From the NCBI GenBank assembly GCA_016792585.1, contig JAEULB010000068.1, forward strand, positions 1 to 40,332: a stretch of 40,332 nt of DNA, in the 5' to 3' direction. This DNA comes from Rhodospirillaceae bacterium. Its GTDB lineage: Bacteria > Pseudomonadota > Alphaproteobacteria > SHVZ01. The position numbers and the translations under genes were made by a program. Position 1 is the first letter of the stretch. Each line of letters begins with the position of its first letter. Positions 24,520-33,402 of the stretch are shown here, one piece after another. Below the pieces are notes generated by a model that saw nothing but the letters and a program-made list of their open reading frames with translations, ran no database searches and was not told the origin of the DNA.

Positions 24520-26121
24520 ATGAGCGACGCGACGTCCCTTTCCGCCCTCCTTGCGGAGGCGGTGGCCAGAGCCGCCGATCGGCCGGCGTTCTTCGCTGGC
24601 GACGCCGCCTATCCCTATTCGTGGCTCGACGAGATGAGCCGCCGCGCCGCGCTGGGAATCTCGACCATGGGCGTCAGGCCCGGCGACCGGGTCGCGATCT
24701 GGCTTCCGAACCTGCCCGAGTGGCCGGCGTTGTATTTCGGCCTGGCGCGGCTCGGCGCCGTCGCCGTGCTCGTCAACACGCGCTTCCGTTCGGCCGAGGT
24801 GCAGGACATCGTCGGCCGATCGCGCGCCAAGGCGCTGATCCTGGCGCCGTCGTTCCGCGCGATCGACTTCGCCGGCATCCTGGCAGCGGTCGATCCCACC
24901 GCGCTCGACGCGCTTCGCTGGGTCGTCACTGTCGGCGACGCGCCAGAGACGGTTCTCGCCGGCCGCGACCACTACACATCGGACGACGTGTTCGCCGCAC
25001 CGCCCGCGACCTTCGACCAGGCGACGGTCGGGACACCGGTCACGATCTTCACCACCTCGGGCACGACCAGGGCACCGAAGTTCGTGCTCCACACGCATGG
25101 CAGCCTGACGAGCCACGCGCGCACTGTCGCTCGGGTGTTCGGATACGACCGCGACGGCACAGTGCTGCTGCAGGCGCTGCCCTATTGCGGCACCTTCGGC
25201 CTGGCGCAGGCGCTGGCCGGCATCGCCGCGGCGTGTCCGTCGGCGCTTCTCGCGACCTTCGACGGCGCCCAGGCCGCCGCGGCAGTGAACCGTCATCGGG
25301 TCACGCAGTTCAATGCGACCGACGACATGGCGGCACGGACGCTGGAGGCCGCGCCGCCGGGCGATCGCCCGTTCCCGTCGCTCGTGGAAGTCGGCTACGC
25401 GCGGTTCAACCCGGCGCTCGCCGACCTGGTCGAGCGCGGCGAGCGGAAAGGCGTGCGCCTCCACGGCCTCTATGGCATGAGCGAGGTGCAGGCGCTGTTC
25501 GCCCGCCAGCCCGGTGACGCGCCGGCGGAACGACGCCGCATCGCTGGCGGCGTTCCCACCTCGGCCCAGGCCGCCGTCCGCGTCCGCGATCCGGAGACCG
25601 GCCGCGTGCTGCCGCCGGGCGAGTCCGGCGAGATCGAGATCAAGGGCCCGAGCCTGATGACAGGCTATGACGGCAATGCGGATGCGACACGCGAGGCCTT
25701 CACCGACGACGGCTGGTTCCGCACTGGCGACCTCGGGCGGATGGATCCATGCGGCGGCTTCGAGTTCGAGACGCGCATGGGCGACGTGCTCCGCCTCGGC
25801 GGCTTCCTCGCCAGCCCGGCCGAGATCGAATCCCAGCTGCAGGGCGATCCGTCGGTCGACGGCGCCCAGGTCGTCTCGATCGCCGATGCCGCCGGAACCA
25901 AGGCCATCGCCTTCGTCACGCTGAAGCCGGGCGGCAGCTTCGACGAGGCGGCGCTGATCGCCCGCTGCAAGGCCTCGCTCGCCGGCTTCAAGGTGCCGGC
26001 GCGCATCTTCCCGCTCGACGCCTTTCCCATCACCGCCGGCCCCAACGGCACCAAGGTCCAGCGCCATCGCCTGCGCGATATGGCCGATGAGTTCATGCGC
26101 CTCCGGAGGACAATGCCATGA
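24520..26121 (+). CDS. AMP-binding acyl-CoA synthetase
   Basis: This ANL-superfamily ligase activates a carboxylic acid via an acyl-AMP to a CoA thioester. The ATP P-loop TSGTTRAPK, the acceptor region LYGMSEVQ, the hinge motif DGWFRTGDLG and the C-terminal NGTKVQRHRLRD with the catalytic Lys are visible. The 533-residue length is usual. The ATG at 24520 starts the conserved N-terminus (LLAEAVARAADRPAFF); in-frame codons upstream lie over the riboswitch region. The acid activated (fatty, aromatic or other) is not clear. The stop overlaps the crotonase start (ATGA), so both act on the same transcript. Confidence 0.88.
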   Translation: MSDATSLSALLAEAVARAADRPAFFAGDAAYPYSWLDEMSRRAALGISTMGVRPGDRVAIWLPNLPEWPALYFGLARLGAVAVLVNTRFRSAEVQDIVGRSRAKALILAPSFRAIDFAGILAAVDPTALDALRWVVTVGDAPETVLAGRDHYTSDDVFAAPPATFDQATVGTPVTIFTTSGTTRAPKFVLHTHGSLTSHARTVARVFGYDRDGTVLLQALPYCGTFGLAQALAGIAAACPSALLATFDGAQAAAAVNRHRVTQFNATDDMAARTLEAAPPGDRPFPSLVEVGYARFNPALADLVERGERKGVRLHGLYGMSEVQALFARQPGDAPAERRRIAGGVPTSAQAAVRVRDPETGRVLPPGESGEIEIKGPSLMTGYDGNADATREAFTDDGWFRTGDLGRMDPCGGFEFETRMGDVLRLGGFLASPAEIESQLQGDPSVDGAQVVSIADAAGTKAIAFVTLKPGGSFDEAALIARCKASLAGFKVPARIFPLDAFPITAGPNGTKVQRHRLRDMADEFMRLRRTMP

Positions 26122-26891
26122 CCGAACCCGTCCTGCTCTCGCGCGAGGGCGAGATCGCCATCGTCACGCTGAACGAGCCGGAGCGGCGGAACGCGCTGTC
26201 GCTCAATATGCGCGAAGTGCTGTTCGAGGTTCTCGACAAGGCGATGGCAAGCGATGCCCGCGCCATCGTGCTCGCCGGCGCAGGCGGCAACTTCTGCTCG
26301 GGCGGCGACATCAAGTCGTTCGATCCGGGCGCGCCGCTGGTCGAAATCCGCGACCGGCTGAACCGGCTCCACCGCGTCGCGCGGATTCTGCTGACCGGGA
26401 CAAAGCCGGTGATCGCGGCGGTCGATGGCTATGCCTTCGGCGCCGGCGTCTCCCTGGCGCTCGCCTGCGATCACGTCGTCGCCGCGAAGGACTCGCGTTT
26501 CTGCGCCAGCTTCAACCGGGTGGCGTTGATGGGCGACTTGGGCCTCCTCTACACGCTGCCTCTTCGCGTCGGCATGGGCAAGGCGCGCGAGCTGCTGATG
26601 CTGGGCGAGATCGTCGAAGCCGCCGAGGCGCTGACGATCGGCCTGGTCGACCGCCTTGTCGAGCCGGGCCGGGTGCTCAAGGCCGCGATCGAGCGCGCGA
26701 AGCTGTTCGCCGCCTCGCCGCCGGTGGCGCTGGCGATGACCAAGTCGGCGCTGGCGCGAATGCCGGCGTCGCTCGACGAGGTCCTGCAGATGGAGCTCGA
26801 CGGCCAGAGCGCTCTGTTCCAGACCGCCGACCATGCCGAAGGCCGCGCCGCCTTCCTCGAGAAGCGGGCACCGACGTTCCAAGGCCGCTAG
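26118..26891 (+). CDS. enoyl-CoA hydratase/isomerase (crotonase) family protein
   Basis: The 257-residue protein has the crotonase oxyanion-hole segments GNFCSGGDIKSF and DGYAFGAGVSLALACD, then FNRVALMGDLGLLYTLP and the GLVDRLV region. The second catalytic position shows an Asp-Leu-Gly pattern rather than the Glu of classic hydratases. This resembles PaaG-like isomerases, so isomerase or another crotonase reaction is as likely as hydration. GGAGGA lies 8 bases before the ATG. It overlaps the ligase gene and would act on its CoA ester. Confidence 0.85.
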   Translation: MTEPVLLSREGEIAIVTLNEPERRNALSLNMREVLFEVLDKAMASDARAIVLAGAGGNFCSGGDIKSFDPGAPLVEIRDRLNRLHRVARILLTGTKPVIAAVDGYAFGAGVSLALACDHVVAAKDSRFCASFNRVALMGDLGLLYTLPLRVGMGKARELLMLGEIVEAAEALTIGLVDRLVEPGRVLKAAIERAKLFAASPPVALAMTKSALARMPASLDEVLQMELDGQSALFQTADHAEGRAAFLEKRAPTFQGR

Positions 26892-26902
26892 CAAACTGCG
26901 GA

Positions 26903-26923
26903 CGCGGCCTGTAAAAGGCCGCG
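26903..26923. other. perfect 8-base-pair hairpin directly before the hydrolase start
   Basis: CGCGGCCT (26903-26910) and AGGCCGCG (26916-26923) form a perfect stem with the loop GTAAA. It ends 2 bases before the ATG at 26926 and covers the only purine-rich ribosome-binding stretch (AAAAGG). There is no T-run after it, so it is not a normal intrinsic terminator; it may hold back translation of the hydrolase. Confidence 0.55.
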
Positions 26924-26925
26924 CC

Positions 26926-27735
26926 ATGACCGAGACCTTCACCGTCGCCGTCCCCGGCGCCAGCCTCGCCGTCGAGTCCAAGGGCCGCGGCCGTCCCGTC
27001 GTCTTCCTCCACGCCGGCGTCGCCGACCGCCGGATGTGGGCAGCCGAGATGCACGCCCTCGCCGACACCCATCGCGTCGTCGCCTACGACCGCCGCGGCT
27101 TCGGCGAGACCTCCGCCTCGACCCAGACCTTCTCGCATGTCGACGACCTCGAGGCGGTTCTGGACCGGCTCGGCAAGGAGCCTGTCGTGCTGGTCGGCTG
27201 CTCTCAGGGCGGGCGCATCTCGATCGACTTCGCGCTGACCCATCCCGATCGCGTCGCGGCCCTGGTGCTGGTGGCACCCGCGGTCAGCGGCGCGCCGAGC
27301 CCGGCGACATATCCGCCGTCGATCGCCGCCCGCATCGAGGAGATCGAGCAGGCCGAAGAGGACGAGGACATCGACCGCATCAACGCGCTGGAAGCCTGGT
27401 TCTGGCTCGACGGGCCGAGCAGCCGCGAGGGCCGGGTCGACGGCGAGGTGCGCGAGCTGTTCCTCGACATGAACGGCATCGCGCTCCATCAGGACGAGGT
27501 CGGCGAGGAACGGAAGTCGCCGCCGGCGATGCCGAGGATCGCTCAGCTCTCGATGCCGACGCTGGTGATCTGGGGCGACCTCGACTTCGAGCACATCCAG
27601 CGTCGCTCGGCGGAGATCGCCGCGACCGCGCCCAAGGGCGAGGCCTTCCTGATCCCCGACACCGCGCATCTGCCGAACCTGGAGCAGCCGAAGATGTTCG
27701 GCGACCGCCTCCGGCAGTTCCTCGAACGGCTCTAA
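26926..27735 (+). CDS. alpha/beta hydrolase
   Basis: The 269-residue alpha/beta-hydrolase fold protein has the oxyanion segment VVFLHAGVADRRMW, the nucleophile Ser93 in the elbow GCSQGG, an acidic residue in VIWGDLDFEH, and the catalytic His in PDTAHLPNLEQP. A cap domain (about 115-195) lies between. The substrate is unknown; esterase, thioesterase or ring-product hydrolase are all possible. It is third after the acyl-CoA ligase and crotonase, separated by 34 bases that contain a hairpin. Its TAA shares four bases with the stop of the converging MBL gene. Confidence 0.85.
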   Translation: MTETFTVAVPGASLAVESKGRGRPVVFLHAGVADRRMWAAEMHALADTHRVVAYDRRGFGETSASTQTFSHVDDLEAVLDRLGKEPVVLVGCSQGGRISIDFALTHPDRVAALVLVAPAVSGAPSPATYPPSIAARIEEIEQAEEDEDIDRINALEAWFWLDGPSSREGRVDGEVRELFLDMNGIALHQDEVGEERKSPPAMPRIAQLSMPTLVIWGDLDFEHIQRRSAEIAATAPKGEAFLIPDTAHLPNLEQPKMFGDRLRQFLERL

Positions 27736-28757
27736 CCCCGGCGAAAACGCCAGGCGCCGTCGGAGGCCAGCTCGCGCACGGCGCCGCCGCGCGCCCTGAG
27801 CAGATTGATGTGCGAGAGCGTCTCGCCGATCGCGAAGCCGGTCTGGTGCTGGTCGAGCGGCCGGGTGAACAGGCCGCGTGCGACTTCCATCGTCGTCTTC
27901 GGGCCGTCCAGCAGCGAGGCGAGCTTCTCGAGCCGTTCCTCATGGTGGTCGCCGAGCTCGTCGATGCGCTCGTGAAGCCCGCGGAACGGCTCGTTGTGCG
28001 ACGGCAGGATCAGAGTATCGCCGGGCAGCGCGCGGATGCCACGAAGCGACGCCAGGAAATCCTCGAGCGGATTGGCTTCCGGCTCGTTCGGCCAGACGCT
28101 GACATTGGGCGAGATCCTGGGCAGCACCATGTCGCCGGCGATCAGCAGCTTCTCTTCCACGCAATAGAGGCAGGCATGCTCCGGCGCATGGCCGAGGCCG
28201 ATCACGATGCGCCAGGTGCGGCCGCCGATCCTGATCTCGTCGCCCTCGCGCACGCGCCGGAAGACGCGCGGGATCTCGCCGACGCGCTTGGAATAGACGC
28301 CAACGCCCGTCCGCACGAAGTCGATATACTCGGCCGGCGCGCCGGCCTTCCCGTAGAACGCGACCTGCTGATCGATCATACCGGGGCCGGTATCCTGCTT
28401 CAGCACGCGGGCCTGAAGCCACTCGGCGCGCGTCATCCAGAGCTCGACGCCGAAGCGGTCGGTCAGCCAGCCGGCGAGGCCGGCGTGATCGGGATGGAAA
28501 TGGGTGCAGATCAGGCGGACGACCTTGCGGCCGGCGAGCGGGCCTGAGAACAGCTGATCCCAAAGGGCACGGGTGGTGTCGTCGGCGATGCCGGTGTCGA
28601 CCAGCGTCCAGCCGCCCTCGTCCTCCAGCGCCCACAGATTGATGTGGTTGAGCGCGAAGGGCAGCGGCATACGGATCCAGAGGATGCCCGGGGCGACCTC
28701 CTTCACGGTCGCCGGTTCCGGGCGGCCCTCGAACGGATAGGAAAGCGTGGCGGCCAC
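27732..28757 (-). CDS. MBL-fold metallo-hydrolase
   Basis: This metallo-beta-lactamase-fold enzyme binds two metals through THFHPDHAG (HxHxDH); LGHAPEHACLYC supplies the next His, GDMVLP the Asp and LPSHNEPF the last His. A C-terminal helical segment (GPKTTMEVARGLF...) resembles the winged-helix end of LACTB2-like proteins. I take GTG at 28757 as the start (341 residues) because GAGGA precedes it by about 8 bases. An ATG at 28850 would overlap the divergent acyl-CoA dehydrogenase gene by 23 bases. The substrate is not known; acyl-thioester or lactone hydrolysis would suit the neighbours. Confidence 0.83.
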   Translation of the reverse strand: MAATLSYPFEGRPEPATVKEVAPGILWIRMPLPFALNHINLWALEDEGGWTLVDTGIADDTTRALWDQLFSGPLAGRKVVRLICTHFHPDHAGLAGWLTDRFGVELWMTRAEWLQARVLKQDTGPGMIDQQVAFYGKAGAPAEYIDFVRTGVGVYSKRVGEIPRVFRRVREGDEIRIGGRTWRIVIGLGHAPEHACLYCVEEKLLIAGDMVLPRISPNVSVWPNEPEANPLEDFLASLRGIRALPGDTLILPSHNEPFRGLHERIDELGDHHEERLEKLASLLDGPKTTMEVARGLFTRPLDQHQTGFAIGETLSHINLLRARGGAVRELASDGAWRFRRG

Positions 28758-28827
28758 GGACTCGTCCTCGACGCTTGCGGAGGGCCGGGTTATAGCATGG
28801 CGCCCCCGCGGCTGAAGGAGCCCCGAT

Positions 28828-30009
28828 TTGAGCGACACATCGCCGCTCACCCTGGCACTCGGCGACGACTATCCGGAGATCCGCGCCGAGGTGGCGAAGA
28901 TCTGCGCCGGCTTCCCCGGCCCCTACTGGCGCGAGCTGGAAGAGGCCCAGGCCTATCCGGAAGCCTTCGTCCGGGCGCTGACGGAGTCCGGGTATCTCGG
29001 CGCGCTGATCCCGGAGAACTTCGGCGGTGCCGGGCTGCCGCTCCGTGCCGGCGCGGTGATCCTGGAGACGATCCACCGCGAGGGATGCAACGCCGGCGCC
29101 TGCCATGCGCAGATGTACATCATGGGCACGCTGCTTCGGCACGGCAGCGACGCGCAGAAGCAGCGCTACCTTCCGGACATCGCGGCAGGCAAGCTCCGCC
29201 TCCAGGCTTTCGGCGTCACCGAGCCGACTTCAGGCTCCGACACGCCGGCGCTGAAGACCCGCGCGGTCCGCCAAGGGAACAAGTACGTCGTCCACGGCCA
29301 GAAGGTCTGGACCAGCCGCGCCTTCGCGACCGACATGATGCTGTTGCTCGCGCGCACGACGCCGATTGACCGGGTGAAGCGGCGCAGCGACGGGCTCTCC
29401 GTGTTCCTGGTCGATCTTCGCGAGAGCCGCGGCAAGACCGTCGACATCCGGCCCTTGAAGGCCATGATCAACCACAACACCACCGAGGTGTTCATCGACG
29501 GGCTCGAGGTGCCGGAGGAGAACCTGATCGGCGAGGAAGGCCGCGGCTTCCGCTACATCCTCGACGGCATGAACGCCGAACGCATCCTGCTCTCGGGCGA
29601 GGCGATCGGCGACGCCCGCTGGTTCATCAGGACCGCCAGCGCCTATGCCGGCGAACGCCAGGTGTTCGGGCGCCCGATCGGCCAGAACCAGGGCATCCAG
29701 TTCCCGCTCGCCCGCGCCCATGCCGAGACCGAGGCGGCCGACCTGGTCGCCCGGCGCGCCGCGGCCCTGTTCGATGCCGGCCGCGACTGCGGGGCGGATG
29801 CGAACATGGCGAAGCTGCTGGCGTCCGAAGCCTCGTGGCACGCGGCCGAGGCCTGCATGCAGACCTTCGGCGGCTTCGGCTTCGCCCGCGAATACGACGT
29901 GGAACGAAAGTGGCGCGAGACGCGTCTCTTCCAGACGGCCCCGATCTCGACCAACCTGGTGCTCGCCCACATCGCCCAGCATGTGCTGGGGCTGCCCAAG
30001 AGCTATTGA
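28828..30009 (+). CDS. acyl-CoA dehydrogenase
   Basis: This FAD enzyme puts a 2,3 double bond into an acyl-CoA. Visible are the FAD-binding FGVTEPTSGSDTPALKT, KVWTSRAF, the GRPIGQNQGIQFPLA region and MQTFGGFGFAREYDVERKWRE. The usual catalytic Glu near the C-terminus (IYEGT) is replaced by FQTAPIS. Instead Glu251 in NAERILLSGE stands where isovaleryl- and long-chain acyl-CoA dehydrogenases carry theirs. The start is TTG at 28828 with AAGGAG 7 bases before it; 393 residues is normal. The oxidoreductase gene follows after 11 bases. Confidence 0.9.
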   Translation: MSDTSPLTLALGDDYPEIRAEVAKICAGFPGPYWRELEEAQAYPEAFVRALTESGYLGALIPENFGGAGLPLRAGAVILETIHREGCNAGACHAQMYIMGTLLRHGSDAQKQRYLPDIAAGKLRLQAFGVTEPTSGSDTPALKTRAVRQGNKYVVHGQKVWTSRAFATDMMLLLARTTPIDRVKRRSDGLSVFLVDLRESRGKTVDIRPLKAMINHNTTEVFIDGLEVPEENLIGEEGRGFRYILDGMNAERILLSGEAIGDARWFIRTASAYAGERQVFGRPIGQNQGIQFPLARAHAETEAADLVARRAAALFDAGRDCGADANMAKLLASEASWHAAEACMQTFGGFGFAREYDVERKWRETRLFQTAPISTNLVLAHIAQHVLGLPKSY

Positions 30010-30020
30010 GGAAATCGACG

Positions 30021-30980
30021 ATGGCTTATCGCGTCGGCGTCATCGGTCTCGGCATCATGGGCAACCGCATGCTCGACCGACTCGCGCAGCATCCGGACCT
30101 GGAAGCCACCGCCGGCTGGGACCCGAGCAAGGATGCCGTCGCCGCCACCAAAAAGGCGCATCCGAGCCTCGCGATCGAGGCCTCCGCCGAAGCGCTGTGC
30201 AAGCGGGCCGACCTCCAATGCGTCTACATCGCCTCGCCGCCGGCAAGCCACATCGCGCATGCGTTCCATGCGTTCGACGCCGGCAAGGCGGCATTCCTTG
30301 AGAAACCGCTCGCGACCGACCTCAAGGAGTCACAGGCGATCGTCGACCGCGTCGCTACCGAGAAGCGGCCGGCCGCGATCAACTTCTCGCTCGCCCATGC
30401 ACCGGGCCTGATCGCGCTCGAGGACCTGGTGAAGTCGGGCCGGCTTGGCAAGCCGGTCTCCGCATCGGTCGACGTGCAGTTCGCCGCCTGGCCCCGGCCC
30501 TGGCAGATGGGGGCGGCCTCCTGGCTCGCGAAGCGCGCCGAAGGCGGCTTCACCCGCGAGGTCGTCTCCCACTTCGTCTTCGCGCTCCAGCGGGCGCTGG
30601 GCGTGCCCGAGATCCTGGAGAGCAAGGCCACATATCCCGCCGGCGATGGCGCCGAGACCGCGCTCCAGGCCCGCGTCCTTTTCGGCGACGTGTCCTCGGT
30701 GATCACCGGCCAGGTCGGCGGCACCGCGGTCGCCGATCGCAACCTGACGACGGTCGAGTTCGAGAAGGGCGCGATTCGGCTGATCGACTGGATGAATGTC
30801 GAGACCCGTGAGGGCGACAAATGGATCCCCGGCGGCGACTCGCCGGAGGAGCTGCGCCAGCGCGCCCAGGTCGGCCAGCTCGACGCGCTGGCGGCGATGC
30901 TGACCGGCCGCGCGCATCGGTTGCCGACGGTAGCCGAGGGCCTGGCCGTGCAGGCCTGCGTCGAGAGACTGCTGAAGTAG
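30021..30980 (+). CDS. Gfo/Idh/MocA family oxidoreductase
   Basis: The 319-residue protein has the N-terminal Rossmann motif VGVIGLGIMGNRML and the family's EKP motif in AFLEKPLATD (NADP/catalytic Lys). VVSHFVFALQR resembles the conserved C-domain His region. Such enzymes oxidise or reduce sugars, inositols or related ketones; the substrate cannot be told. GAGGA overlaps the dehydrogenase stop (30008-30012), so it is co-translated with that gene. The 3' end lies 2 bases from the converging 2OG oxygenase gene. Confidence 0.85.
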   Translation: MAYRVGVIGLGIMGNRMLDRLAQHPDLEATAGWDPSKDAVAATKKAHPSLAIEASAEALCKRADLQCVYIASPPASHIAHAFHAFDAGKAAFLEKPLATDLKESQAIVDRVATEKRPAAINFSLAHAPGLIALEDLVKSGRLGKPVSASVDVQFAAWPRPWQMGAASWLAKRAEGGFTREVVSHFVFALQRALGVPEILESKATYPAGDGAETALQARVLFGDVSSVITGQVGGTAVADRNLTTVEFEKGAIRLIDWMNVETREGDKWIPGGDSPEELRQRAQVGQLDALAAMLTGRAHRLPTVAEGLAVQACVERLLK

Positions 30981-30982
30981 CG

Positions 30983-31807
30983 CTACTCGGCGACCAGCTG
31001 GGTGACTCGCTTGCGCCCGAAGACCCGCGCCGCCGTCGCGTCCGAGAACATCTTGTCCGGCCGCTTGTCGTAGCTGAACAGCGCGATCATCCGCGGCCGC
31101 GTGCCCTTGACCGGGCTGACGCGGTGTACCGAGTACTTGCCGCAGAACATCATCAGCGTTCCCGCCTCGACGCGGACCGTCTTCACGCGATCGCGTCCGC
31201 CGCGCAGCACCTCGGCGACGGCGCCGTGGTTCTCGTCGTCGGCGCTCCGGATATGGGGCGCGAACTCGAAGTCGCCGCCCGACTCCGCGCTCTGCAGCAG
31301 CAGGCTGATCACGAAGTCATTCGAGTCGAAGTGCCAGTGATGGGTGTCGCCCTCGTCCAGGATCGTCACGTTGCAGCCGAACAGCGGGTCGAACACGCGA
31401 TGAAGCTCGGTCTCGCCCATCACGTCCGCGATGAAGCGCGTGAGCCCATCCCACCGGTAGAGCCGGACGATGTCGCTGGATGCCTCGAAGTCGTCGCCTG
31501 CCAAGGTCCGCATCGCCAGCGGCGTCGCGATCGCGCGCGGATCGCCCGGCGGCAGGCCGGCGACCGGCGGGCCGTAGGGCGTCATCGCATCGTCGCGGCG
31601 CCAGGCGCGCGGCCGGAGCCGCGTCGACTCCGCCGCCATCCGTTCGATGGCGTCCCGACGAACGAAGCCGGGCAGCACGACGCAGCTCGACGCCGCGAGG
31701 CCCTGTTGGGCGTCGGCGACCAGGGCTTCCCGGCTGGCCGGATTGTCCAGGCGATAGCGGGCGAGATCGATCAGGTCGTTGGGCGGCGCGGCGAAGGGAT
31801 CGTTCAT
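30983..31807 (-). CDS. 2OG-Fe(II) oxygenase, BesD/HalD-like, with hydroxylase-type metal triad
   Basis: This is a 274-residue cupin-type oxygenase. The iron site reads HWHFDSNDF with His159 and Asp161, the distal His228 is in YSVHRVSP, and Arg238 (TRPRM) would bind 2-oxoglutarate. The overall pattern resembles the family of the amino-acid halogenase BesD. Halogenases there have Gly in place of the Asp, so this protein should hydroxylate rather than chlorinate. The substrate is unknown; lysine-like amino acids are used by known relatives. It lies 14 bases after the DNA ligase gene on the same strand and is probably in its operon. Confidence 0.72.
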   Translation of the reverse strand: MNDPFAAPPNDLIDLARYRLDNPASREALVADAQQGLAASSCVVLPGFVRRDAIERMAAESTRLRPRAWRRDDAMTPYGPPVAGLPPGDPRAIATPLAMRTLAGDDFEASSDIVRLYRWDGLTRFIADVMGETELHRVFDPLFGCNVTILDEGDTHHWHFDSNDFVISLLLQSAESGGDFEFAPHIRSADDENHGAVAEVLRGGRDRVKTVRVEAGTLMMFCGKYSVHRVSPVKGTRPRMIALFSYDKRPDKMFSDATAARVFGRKRVTQLVAE

Positions 31808-31821
31808 GACGCGATCTTATG

Positions 31822-33402
31822 TCAGGCCGGGATCCGCCGCATCAGGGTCTCCAGCACGTCGGCCTCGCCTGCCGGCTTGTCCCAGCGGATGCGGGCGACG
31901 CGCGGAAAGCGGAGTGCCACGCCGGACTTGTGCCGGGTCGATCGCTGGGCGGAATCGAAGGCGATCTCAACCACCAGGGCGGGCGCTACCTGCCTGACCG
32001 GACCGAAGCGATCGACCGTGTTGTTGCGCACCCACTTGTCGATCTCCATCAGCTCGGCGTCGGTGAAGCCGAAATAGGCCTTGCCGACCGGCACCAGCTC
32101 GCCACCGGGCTGGGTCCAGAGTCCGAACGTGTAGTCGGAGTAGAAGGACGAGCGCTTACCGTGGCCGCGCTGGGCGTACATCAGCACGGCATCGATCGTG
32201 TCGGCAGCGCGCTTCCACTTGAACCAGAGCCCCTTCGGCCGGCCAGCGACGTAGGGGCTGTCGGCACGTTTCAGCATCAATCCTTCCGCGTTCAGCGTGC
32301 CTGCGCCGAGCCGGTGGCGGCCAAGCTCCTCCCAGTCCTGGAACGGCACCAGAGGCGAGAGATCGATCACGCCGCTGGCGAGGCCGGCATGGGCGACCCA
32401 GTTTTCCAGCCGCGCCCGGCGCGCATCGAAACCCAGATGGCGCAGGTCTTCCTCGCCCTCGAACAGCAGATCATAGACGCGGATGAAGGCCGGATAGTCG
32501 CCGATGAGCTTCGCGCTCGGCTTCCTGCGATTGAGCCGCTGCTGCAGGTCGTTGAACGGTGCCACCGCCTCGCCGTGGCGAACCAGCAGCTCGCCGTCGA
32601 CGACGGCCGAGAACTTGAGCCGATCGACGAGGTCGGGAAACGCTGGCCCAACCTCCTCGCCGCCGCGCGAGAACAGGCGCGCGCCGTCGGGTCCGGAGAC
32701 GATCTGCACGCGGATGCCGTCCCACTTCCATTCGGCACGGAAGTCCCTCGGCTTCAGCGACAGCAAGTCGCCCTCTTCCAGCGCCTGCGCCAGCATCAGC
32801 GGGCGGAAAAGCCGGCTGGTGTCGATCTGGGGCGGCGGCGTGCGACCTTCGATCCAGTCGAACAGCGGACGATAGGGCGGATCGAGCCCGTGCCAGACTT
32901 CCTCGACCTGGGCGAGTTCGACCTTGCCGTGCTCGGCCAGCGCCGTCTTCGCGAGCCGCTCGGAGACGCCGACGCGCAAGCCTCCGGTCAGCAGCTTGAT
33001 CAGAGCCCAGCGGGCATCGGCATCGAGCCGGTCGAGCCAGCCTTCCAGCAGCTCCGGCACCTTGGCGCGGGCAGCGAGCGTCAGCGTCTCGACCACTTCG
33101 GACAAGCGCAGGTCTTGCCCGGTCTCCTCCTTCGCCGGCCAGATCAGCGCCACGGTCTCGGCGAGGTCGCCGACATAGTCGTAGGAGAGATCGAACAAGA
33201 CCGGGTCGGCGCGCGAACGCGCGACATCGCGCACCGCTGCCGGCTTGGCTTCGGCGAAGACCAAGGTGCCGGTCAGCGCCGCGAGCGCATATCCCCGGTC
33301 CGGGTCCGGCGTCTCGGCGAGATAGGCCTTCAGCAACCGAAGCTTGGAATTGCGGGCCGGCGTGTAGAGCAGGCTGGCCAGCAGGCGGGAGAACGCCTTC
33401 AA
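31822..33402 (-). CDS. ATP-dependent DNA ligase (cisplatin-damage-response type, TIGR04120-like)
   Basis: This is a 526-residue ATP-dependent ligase with an N-terminal helical domain opening MKAFSRLLASLLYTPARN, which matches the family start. The adenylation motif EWKWDGIRVQ has Lys226, and FSRGGEEV, VVDGELLV, AEGLMLKR and WFKWKR are ligase motifs Ia to V. The OB domain follows. The start is TTG at 33402, overlapping the exonuclease stop as TTGA, with GAGGAGG just upstream. In bacteria this ligase usually occurs with an exonuclease, a helicase and a phosphoesterase; only the exonuclease is here. The longer upstream frame lies over that gene and is not used. Confidence 0.87.
   Translation of the reverse strand: MKAFSRLLASLLYTPARNSKLRLLKAYLAETPDPDRGYALAALTGTLVFAEAKPAAVRDVARSRADPVLFDLSYDYVGDLAETVALIWPAKEETGQDLRLSEVVETLTLAARAKVPELLEGWLDRLDADARWALIKLLTGGLRVGVSERLAKTALAEHGKVELAQVEEVWHGLDPPYRPLFDWIEGRTPPPQIDTSRLFRPLMLAQALEEGDLLSLKPRDFRAEWKWDGIRVQIVSGPDGARLFSRGGEEVGPAFPDLVDRLKFSAVVDGELLVRHGEAVAPFNDLQQRLNRRKPSAKLIGDYPAFIRVYDLLFEGEEDLRHLGFDARRARLENWVAHAGLASGVIDLSPLVPFQDWEELGRHRLGAGTLNAEGLMLKRADSPYVAGRPKGLWFKWKRAADTIDAVLMYAQRGHGKRSSFYSDYTFGLWTQPGGELVPVGKAYFGFTDAELMEIDKWVRNNTVDRFGPVRQVAPALVVEIAFDSAQRSTRHKSGVALRFPRVARIRWDKPAGEADVLETLMRRIPA

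Noticed and set aside
26903..26923. Hairpin as an intrinsic terminator after the crotonase gene
   Set aside because: No T-run follows on either strand and the next start codon is 2 bases away.
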